Origin: an uncultured Pseudoflavonifractor sp.
Lineage (GTDB): Bacteria; Bacillota; Clostridia; Oscillospirales; Oscillospiraceae
Direction: 5' to 3'
NCBI GenBank assembly: GCA_947383685.1
Contig: CANDEE010000015.1
Location: 1-30,658 of the forward strand
Length of the DNA: 30,658 nt
Within the stretch, counting starts at the first letter, position 1, and each line of letters begins with the position of its first letter. The translations under genes and the position numbers were made by a program. The notes beneath the pieces are model-generated. The model did no database searches and was not told the DNA's origin. It saw only the letters and a list, made by a program, of their open reading frames with translations. Shown piece by piece: positions 25,049 to 30,658 of the stretch.

Positions 25049-25897
25049 TTGGACAATTCCAAATTTGAGAATATTGCGGCGGTGATTTCTTATATCGAAG
25101 CACACCTCCATGAAAAATTGAGCCTGGAAACTGTGGCAAATGCGGTTTGCTACTCCAAATACCACCTTCACCGTATGTTTACCGATACAGTAGGGGTCAC
25201 GCTCCACGATTATATCCAGCGCAGACAGCTCACGGAGGCGGCTAAGCTTTTGGTGTTTTCCAAAAAGCCGGTCATTGAAATTGCGCTGACTGCAGGCTAC
25301 GAAAGTCAGCAGGCCTTTACTTCTATTTTCAAATCTATGTATAAGCAGACGCCGGCGGAGTACCGAAAAAATGAGGTCTTTTATCCGTTGCAGCTGGAGT
25401 TTTCCTTAAATAAAAATCCATCTGCTCCCAACGCTGTATCACAAGAAATTTTTTATGCCGCTTTGACCGATATACCCGATTGGATGAATTTTGTTTCTCT
25501 TGTCATTGACGGCTTCCCCTGCCTTGACTGGGACTCCCATTTGGAACAGGTAAAGCTGCATATTCAGCAGCGGCAAGCCCTTATGATGCGGGATAGCTCC
25601 ACTATCATTGGCGCCGCCGCATTTTCATACCAAAACGGAAGCATCGACTTTCTGGCTGTCCATCCTCAATACCGCCAATATGGAATTGGAAAGGCATTTC
25701 TTGATTTTATACTGCCCCTGCTTTCAGGCCGGGAAGTCAGCATTACGACCTTCCGGGAAGGCGATAAGGCCGATCCGGGACAGCGGGCGGAGTATCAGCG
25801 TCTGGGCTTTGCCGAGGCGGAGCTTCTCACGGAATTCGGCTATCCTACCCAGCGGATGATCCTAAGGCCGGAAAAGGAACATGACCGCTATGAATGA
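25049..25897 (+). CDS. AraC-type regulator fused to a GNAT acetyltransferase
   Basis: In this 282-residue cytoplasmic protein an AraC double helix-turn-helix occupies about residues 6-105 (LETVANAVCYSKYHLHRMF; IEIALTAGYESQQAFTSIFK). A GNAT fold occupies about 140-280, with the acetyl-CoA loop in FLAVHPQYRQYGIGKAFLDF (RQYGIG). The acetyltransferase stands where such regulators often have a GyrI-like ligand domain, so it may sense or modify a drug-like effector. I chose the TTG at 25049, 6 bases after AGGGAGGG; earlier in-frame ATGs lie within the atp terminator or the -10 box. It overlaps the MATE gene by 8 bases. The sequence is more AT-rich than its neighbours, which suggests later arrival. 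Confidence 0.85.
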   Translation: MDNSKFENIAAVISYIEAHLHEKLSLETVANAVCYSKYHLHRMFTDTVGVTLHDYIQRRQLTEAAKLLVFSKKPVIEIALTAGYESQQAFTSIFKSMYKQTPAEYRKNEVFYPLQLEFSLNKNPSAPNAVSQEIFYAALTDIPDWMNFVSLVIDGFPCLDWDSHLEQVKLHIQQRQALMMRDSSTIIGAAAFSYQNGSIDFLAVHPQYRQYGIGKAFLDFILPLLSGREVSITTFREGDKADPGQRAEYQRLGFAEAELLTEFGYPTQRMILRPEKEHDRYE

Positions 25898-27215
25898 CAA
25901 TCTTCTGAATCAGGACTGGACTCCGGCTTCCCTGCTGCGATTTGCCTTCCCCACCATTGCCATGATGATCTTCATGGGCCTGTATACCGTTGTGGATACC
26001 ATTTTTGTGGCCCAGTTTGTCAATACCGACGCTCTTTCCTCCATTAACATTGTCTGCCCGGTCATCAATTTTACGGTAGGCCTGGGAACCATGCTGGCCA
26101 CCGGCGGAAATGCCATCATTTCCCGCAAAATGGGTGCGGGAGATACGCAGGAGGCAAAAGAAATTTTTACTCTGCTGGTTATCGTAGGAGCTGCGCTGGG
26201 AGTTATCCTCCTTTTGGGAGGGACCATTTGGAGTAATGACATCATTTACGCCCTGGGAGCCAGCGGCCGGCTTTTTCCCTACTGCAAAGACTATCTTATG
26301 CTTCTGTTCCTGTTTCTCCCGGCAAATATGCTGCAAACGCTGTTTTCCAACCTGTTTGTGACCGCAGGAAAGCCGGAGCTTGGTTTTGGGCTGTCTATTT
26401 TGTCCGGTGCGGCAAATATTGTGCTGGATTATCTTTTTATTGTCCCCTGCGGCCTGGGCATCCGGGGCGCCGCACTGGGGACAGGCTTTGGCTACCTGAT
26501 CCCCACCGCCGTTGGACTTGCCTGCTTTACACGAAGCAAAGGAGCGCTGTGTTTTACAAAGCCAAGGTGGAATTGGACGGTGATAGCGGAAAGCTGTTGG
26601 AACGGCTCCTCTGAAATGGTAGGACAACTGGCCTCCGCCATTACCACCTTTCTGTTTAACCGCGAAATGATGAAGCTTTTGGGCGAAGACGGTGTAGGGG
26701 CTATTACCATCCTCATATACTCTCAATTCCTTCTGAATACGCTGTATATTGGTTTTTCTATGGGGGTAGCTCCTATCGTTGGCTTTTGCTATGGAAACAA
26801 AAATCATGCTCAGCAGAAAAACGTCTTTTCTATCTGTATCCAGTTTATCGCCGTAGCCTCTGGAATAACATTTCTCCTCTCTCTGTTCGGCAGCCCTCAT
26901 ATTGTGGAGCTGTTTGCCGGAAAAAACACAAAGGTCTATGAGATCGCAGCAGAGGGCTTCTCCGTTTTTTCATACAGCTTCTTATTTTGCGGCCTGAATA
27001 TCTTTACCTCCGCTATGTTTACGGCTCTCTCCAACGGAAAGGTGTCCGCCCTCCTTTCCTTTTTCCGAACCTTTGTCCTGCTAGGTGGAGGTATTTTGCT
27101 TCTTCCCCGGTTCTGGGGGCTTGCAGGCCTATGGCTGGCTGCTCCTCTCGCGGAGGGGATCATATTTCTTGCGTCCATAGCCTGCTTGCTCTGCTATCAA
27201 AAAGAGTACTTATAA
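25890..27215 (+). CDS. MATE-family multidrug/toxin exporter
   Basis: This 441-residue membrane protein has about twelve helices in two homologous halves. The first begins SLLRFAFPTIAMMIFMGLYT, and VDTIFVAQFVNTDALSSINI is the familiar early MATE segment. ISRKMGAGD, the cytoplasmic loop after helix 2, follows. Such pumps export cationic drugs or metabolites in exchange for Na+ or H+. I chose the ATG at 25890, 11 bases after AAAGGA; the in-frame ATG at 25881 is almost on top of that site. Overlap with the AraC-GNAT gene suggests the regulator controls the pump, or that the acetyltransferase and pump act on the same compound; both are inference. Confidence 0.9.
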   Translation: MNDNLLNQDWTPASLLRFAFPTIAMMIFMGLYTVVDTIFVAQFVNTDALSSINIVCPVINFTVGLGTMLATGGNAIISRKMGAGDTQEAKEIFTLLVIVGAALGVILLLGGTIWSNDIIYALGASGRLFPYCKDYLMLLFLFLPANMLQTLFSNLFVTAGKPELGFGLSILSGAANIVLDYLFIVPCGLGIRGAALGTGFGYLIPTAVGLACFTRSKGALCFTKPRWNWTVIAESCWNGSSEMVGQLASAITTFLFNREMMKLLGEDGVGAITILIYSQFLLNTLYIGFSMGVAPIVGFCYGNKNHAQQKNVFSICIQFIAVASGITFLLSLFGSPHIVELFAGKNTKVYEIAAEGFSVFSYSFLFCGLNIFTSAMFTALSNGKVSALLSFFRTFVLLGGGILLLPRFWGLAGLWLAAPLAEGIIFLASIACLLCYQKEYL

Positions 27216-27256
27216 AAAAGCAAGGGACATTTCCTGGGAAATGTCCCTTGCTTTTT
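27215..27256. terminator. Bidirectional terminator between MATE and galE genes
   Basis: A perfect 20-bp stem (27215-27234 with 27237-27256) has A and T runs on its two sides. It ends both the MATE unit and the convergent galE, whose stop codon lies in its right arm. Confidence 0.93.
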
Positions 27257-28244
27257 ATGCTTCAAACCCGTGGGGATGGGTCCTGTGCCAGTTCCAGGCG
27301 GTGGAGATAATGGTTTCCAGACTGTCATACTGGGGCTTCCAGCCCAAAACCGTCTTGGCCTTCTCCGAGGAGGCCACCAGCTGGGCCGGGTCTCCTGCCC
27401 GGCGGGGAACGGTTTGGGCTGGGATGGGATGGCCGGTAACAGTCCGGGTCACGTCAATGACCTCCTTCACCGAAAAGCCCACGCCGTTACCCAGGTTAAA
27501 GACGTTGTTTTCCCCGCCTGCCATCAGGTAATCCAGCGCCAGAATATGGGCCTGGGCCAGATCGCAGACGTGGATATAGTCCCGGACGCAGGTGCCGTCT
27601 TGAGTGGGGTAGTCATCCCCGAAGATGGAGATTTTCTCCCGCTGGCCGTTGGGAACTTGGAGGATCAAAGGAATCAGGTGAGTCTCGGGGTCATGGGCCT
27701 CTCCGATGGCCCCGGAGGGATGAGCGCCGCAGGCGTTAAAGTACCGCAGAGCCACATATTTAAGGCCCTGGGCACGGCTGACCCAGCTCATAAGCTTCTC
27801 CATAGCCAGCTTGGTCTCCCCATAGCAGTTGGTGGGTTCGGTACGGTCGGTTTCCAGAATGGGCACCCGCTCCGGCTCGCCATAGGTGGCGGCGGTGGAG
27901 GAGAATACGATCTTGTCCACTCCGTGCTCTGTCATGGATTCCAGCAGGGAGATGGTACCCCAGAGGTTATTATCGTAATACTTCAGTGGCAGGGACATGG
28001 ATTCTCCCACCTGGGAAGATGCTGCAAAGTGGATGACCCCCTCGATGTTCTCCTTCTCAAAAAGGGCGTCCATAGCCTTTTTGTCTCGGATATCCACCTC
28101 ATAGAACCGTGCCTTGGGATGGACAGCGGCACGGAAGCCCGTCACCAGATTGTCCGCCACCACTACATCCCGGCCCGCGTCAATCAGCTCATACACCGTA
28201 TGGGAGCCAATGTATCCGGCGCCCCCCAATACCAAAATTGCCAT
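27255..28244 (-). CDS. galE: UDP-glucose 4-epimerase
   Basis: GalE interconverts UDP-glucose and UDP-galactose with bound NAD. The 329-residue protein begins with the NAD motif GGAGYIGSH. Catalytic Y141 and K145 lie in NCYGETKLAME. The position equivalent to the E. coli catalytic Ser124 appears to be T117 in FSSTAATYG. The C-terminal region has the conserved VFNLGNGVGFSVKEVI and RRAGDPAQLVASSEKA. I chose the ATG at 28244, about 9 bases after AGGAGGA; the in-frame start at 28304 would add 20 residues ahead of the nucleotide-binding fold. It appears to be a single-gene unit, with no other galactose genes in the window. A UDP-GlcNAc epimerase activity cannot be excluded. Confidence 0.94.
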   Translation of the reverse strand: MAILVLGGAGYIGSHTVYELIDAGRDVVVADNLVTGFRAAVHPKARFYEVDIRDKKAMDALFEKENIEGVIHFAASSQVGESMSLPLKYYDNNLWGTISLLESMTEHGVDKIVFSSTAATYGEPERVPILETDRTEPTNCYGETKLAMEKLMSWVSRAQGLKYVALRYFNACGAHPSGAIGEAHDPETHLIPLILQVPNGQREKISIFGDDYPTQDGTCVRDYIHVCDLAQAHILALDYLMAGGENNVFNLGNGVGFSVKEVIDVTRTVTGHPIPAQTVPRRAGDPAQLVASSEKAKTVLGWKPQYDSLETIISTAWNWHRTHPHGFEA

Positions 28245-28327
28245 TGCTGCTTCCTCCTGTATTTCAGATGATTTCCTGAGAATATCCTGTTCCCACGGTA
28301 TCACGGACGGACTGGTTTGTCAAGATG

Positions 28328-28379
28328 AAAAAGTCCCTATCGTATCCCCGGTGCACCAGGGATACGATAGGGACTTTTT
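28328..28379 (-). terminator. Terminator of the alpha (rplQ) operon
   Basis: A perfect 21-bp stem (28328-28348 with 28359-28379) has a 10-base loop. Read on the minus strand it ends in TTTTT. It lies about 30 bases past the rplQ stop. Confidence 0.93.
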
Positions 28380-28407
28380 GTTGTTTTCCGGTCAGCCGGT
28401 GGTCAAA

Positions 28408-28749
28408 TTACACCAGCTGCACAACCGCCATCTCGGCGGCATCGCCGCGGCGGGGGCCAATGCGGACTACCCGTGTATAGCCACCGTTGCGGGTAGCGTA
28501 CTTGGGTCCGATCTGGTCAAAGAGCTTCTTGGCCACGTCTTCCTTGGTAATGAAGCTCAGCGCCTGCCGATAGGCGGCAAGGTCGTTCTTCTTGGCCAGG
28601 GTGATCATCTTCTCCGCCAGGGGGGCGACCTCCTTGGCCCGGGAAACGGTGGTCTTGATCTGGCCGTTTTCCAGCAGGTAGGTGGTCATGGCGCGAAGCA
28701 TGGCCATCCGCTGGTCGGTGGGTCTTCCCAGTTTACGAACTGCGGGCAT
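28408..28749 (-). CDS. rplQ: 50S ribosomal protein L17
   Basis: This 113-residue large-subunit protein near the peptide exit tunnel starts MPAVRKLGRPTDQRMAMLRA, close to the family's conserved N-terminus (RKLGR..aqR.AMLR). It ends GYTRVVRIGPRRGDAAEMAV, the L17 C-terminal signature. It is last in the alpha operon, directly after rpoA, with GAGAGGAGTGAGAG upstream of the ATG. A strong terminator follows. Confidence 0.97.
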   Translation of the reverse strand: MPAVRKLGRPTDQRMAMLRAMTTYLLENGQIKTTVSRAKEVAPLAEKMITLAKKNDLAAYRQALSFITKEDVAKKLFDQIGPKYATRNGGYTRVVRIGPRRGDAAEMAVVQLV

Positions 28750-28774
28750 TTTCTCTCACTCCTCTCGGCAGGTG

Positions 28775-29725
28775 TTAATTGTTGTTCTCGTCATCCGCAA
28801 GGCTCAGGCCCATCATGGCCAGCTTGTTGATAACTTCTTCCAGGCTCTTGCGGCCCAGGTTGCGGACCTTCATCATCTCGTCCTGGGTCTTGGAGATCAA
28901 ATCCTCCACCGTGTTGATGCTGGCCCGTTTCAGACAGTTGAAGCTGCGGACGGAGAGGTCCAGCTCCTCAATGGTCATTTCCAGCACCTTATCCCGCTGA
29001 GCCTCAGCCTTCTCCACCACAGTGGAGGCATTGCCCATAGTCTCAGAGAGATCGGTAAACAGGAGAAAATGGTCCACCAGGATTCGAGCGCCCAGACTTA
29101 CGGCGTCCCGTGCGTCAATGGTACCGTTCGTCCAAACCTCCAGAGTCAGCTTATCAAAGTCGGTGCGGTCACCCACACGGGTGTTTTCCACTGTGTAGTT
29201 GACCTTCTTCACCGGGGTATAGACCGAATCTACCGGAATGACCCCGATAATGGTCTGGGAGGTTTTGTTCCTCTCAGCGGGATCATAGCCCCGCCCCTGG
29301 GACAAGGTCAGCTCCATATTGAGGCTGGCGCCGGGACCCAGGGTGGCGATGTGCAGCTCCGGATTCAGGACCTCCACTTCGCCATCGGCCTTGATGTCTC
29401 CGGCGGTAACTTCACACTCGCCGGTGGCCTCAATGTAGACCGTCTTAATACCTTCACAGTGAAGTTTAGCGATAATAGCCTTTACGTTGAGGACGATCTC
29501 CGTCACGTCCTCCTTCACACCGGGGATGGTGCAAAACTCATGCTGGACCCCGGCAATTTTAATGGAAGTTACCGCGGTGCCGGGCAGAGAGGAAAGCAGG
29601 ATGCGCCGCAGGGCATTGCCCAGGGTGGTGCCGTAGCCCCGCTCCAGGGGCTCCACCACGTATTTTCCATAGCTGGCGTCGCTATTGTCGTCACATTCAA
29701 TGCGGGGTCTTTCGATTTCAACCAT
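28775..29725 (-). CDS. rpoA: RNA polymerase subunit alpha
   Basis: This 316-residue subunit nucleates RNA polymerase assembly and contacts activators and UP elements. The N-terminal dimerisation domain includes PLERGYGTTLGNALRRILLSS split over two strands. The C-terminal domain, joined by a short linker, includes the helix-hairpin-helix segment LDLSVRSFNCLKRASINTVE and NLGRKSLEEV. Length and both domains are normal. It lies between rpsD and rplQ as usual, with AGGAGGGTAATCT before the ATG. Confidence 0.98.
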   Translation of the reverse strand: MVEIERPRIECDDNSDASYGKYVVEPLERGYGTTLGNALRRILLSSLPGTAVTSIKIAGVQHEFCTIPGVKEDVTEIVLNVKAIIAKLHCEGIKTVYIEATGECEVTAGDIKADGEVEVLNPELHIATLGPGASLNMELTLSQGRGYDPAERNKTSQTIIGVIPVDSVYTPVKKVNYTVENTRVGDRTDFDKLTLEVWTNGTIDARDAVSLGARILVDHFLLFTDLSETMGNASTVVEKAEAQRDKVLEMTIEELDLSVRSFNCLKRASINTVEDLISKTQDEMMKVRNLGRKSLEEVINKLAMMGLSLADDENNN

Positions 29726-29797
29726 AGATTACCCTCCTTCTGTGGGCGGTCTATTACGCCGCCTGATTGGTCGGTTCCGTGATCCGAGGGTATAGCC

Positions 29798-30400
29798 TTA
29801 CTTGGAGTACAACTCGACGATGAGGTGCTCCTCGATGGGCAGGTCGATGTCCTCACGGGCGGGCAGCTTGGTGACGGTTCCGGTGAGGGAATTCTTCTCC
29901 TTGCTCAGCCACTGAGGAACATTGACAATGATGGCGTCCTCGCCCACAAAGCGCTTAAACTTCACGCTCTGGCGGCTGGACTCCTTGACCTCGATCACAT
30001 CGCCCACCTTCACCAGATAGGAGGGGATGTTGACCTTCTTGCCGTTGACGGTAAAGTGACCGTGGTTCACCAGCTGACGGGCCTCGCGGCGGGTCATGGC
30101 AAAGCCCAGGCGGTACACCACGTTGTCCAGACGGCGCTCCACCAGGATGAGGAGGTTCTCGCCGGTCTCGCCGGGCATACGGATGGCCTTCTCATAGTAA
30201 GAGTGGAACTGCTTCTCCAGGATGCCGTAGACGAACTTGACCTTCTGCTTCTCCTGGAGCTGGGTGGCGTACTCGCTCTGCTTCCGGCGCACATTGGCCT
30301 TGGGCTTGCGGTTGGTGGTCTTCTTGTCATAACCCATAGCGGCGGGGGAGATCCCCAGCGCCTTACAGCGCTTGGCGATGGGCTGCATATTCTTAGCCAT
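29798..30400 (-). CDS. rpsD: 30S ribosomal protein S4, zinc-free form
   Basis: This 200-residue small-subunit assembly protein also often represses its own operon in bacteria. The S4 RNA-binding region is clear: RRLDNVVYRLGFAMTRREAR then QLVNHGHFTVNGKKVNIPSY. The N-terminus (MAKNMQPIAKRCKALGISPA) has a single Cys and lacks the four-cysteine zinc site of the classical form, so this is the C-minus type. GGAGGAG lies upstream of the ATG. It is followed by rpoA after a 72-base gap with a small GGCGG/CCGCC hairpin. Confidence 0.96.
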   Translation of the reverse strand: MAKNMQPIAKRCKALGISPAAMGYDKKTTNRKPKANVRRKQSEYATQLQEKQKVKFVYGILEKQFHSYYEKAIRMPGETGENLLILVERRLDNVVYRLGFAMTRREARQLVNHGHFTVNGKKVNIPSYLVKVGDVIEVKESSRQSVKFKRFVGEDAIIVNVPQWLSKEKNSLTGTVTKLPAREDIDLPIEEHLIVELYSK

Positions 30401-30418
30401 ATTGGTTTCTCCTCCTTC

Positions 30419-30658
30419 TTACACTCTGCGGCGCTTGGGCGGACGGCAGCCATTGTGGGGCACAGGGGTCACGTCCTTGATGAGGGTGACCTCCAAACCT
30501 ACGGCCTGGAGAGCCCGGATGGCGGCCTCACGGCCCTGGCCGGGACCCTTCACGTAGACTTCCACGGTCTTCAGTCCGGCGTTCTCGATGGCGGCCTTGG
30601 CGGCAGTCTCGGCGGCGGTCTGAGCGGCAAAGGGGGTAGACTTCCGGGAGCCCCGGAA
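30419..30658 (-). CDS. rpsK: 30S ribosomal protein S11, C-terminal part
   Basis: The last 79 codons are visible; the 5' part lies beyond the right edge. The sequence runs FRGSRKSTPFAAQ, VEVYVKGPGQGREAAIRAL and VTPVPHNGCRPPKRRRV, all hallmarks of S11, which lines the mRNA exit region of the small subunit. It precedes rpsD by a short gap containing the rpsD ribosome binding site, the normal alpha-operon order. Confidence 0.97.
   Translation of the reverse strand, partial: FRGSRKSTPFAAQTAAETAAKAAIENAGLKTVEVYVKGPGQGREAAIRALQAVGLEVTLIKDVTPVPHNGCRPPKRRRV

Overview
The window reads as chromosome from a GC-rich, low-oxygen Firmicute. My best guess is a gut Clostridia member of the Oscillospiraceae (Flavonifractor/Intestinimonas-like). 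That guess is inference: it rests on strong AGGAGG-type ribosome binding sites, a sodium-type F-ATPase c subunit, a zinc-free ribosomal protein S4, and the gene families present. No rRNA, tRNA, CRISPR array or insertion sequence was seen.

Layout. (1) 1-2553: the start of an iron-type solute-binding lipoprotein (-), cut by the window edge, faces a membrane-anchored AraC-type regulator (+). (2) 2887-4650: kduI and an alpha/beta hydrolase (+), apparently a uronate/ester catabolic pair, ended by a terminator. (3) 4655-5809: cysK (-) with a consensus promoter and a palindrome at the predicted transcription start. (4) 5891-12735: an MMPL/RND-type exporter and an 845-residue secreted coiled-coil protein in one operon (-), divergent from an OmpR-type response regulator and histidine kinase (+). 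The shared gap holds tandem 10-bp repeats. (5) 12733-17870: a four-gene import operon (-): solute-binding lipoprotein, fused double permease, ATPase and a DUF624/YesL membrane protein. It has a terminator-like hairpin in its leader and a second strong hairpin after the first gene. (6) 17967-24976: the complete F1Fo ATP synthase operon atpIBEFHAGDC (+), closed by a 19-bp terminator stem. (7) 25018-27256: an AraC-GNAT fusion regulator translationally overlapped with a MATE efflux pump (+), more AT-rich than its surroundings. (8) 27255-30658: galE (-), then the alpha operon rpsK-rpsD-rpoA-rplQ (-), with rpsK cut by the window edge.

How the parts work together. The kinase/regulator pair probably senses an envelope condition and controls the MMPL exporter with its secreted partner. 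The binding protein, permease and ATPase form one importer, and the partial first gene is a close paralogue of its binding protein. The ATP synthase c subunit carries two membrane carboxylates (E28 and E61), the pattern described for the Fusobacterium nucleatum Na+ rotor, so the cell probably couples ATP synthesis or hydrolysis to sodium. The least described item is the split MMPL plus secreted coiled-coil system with its own two-component pair.
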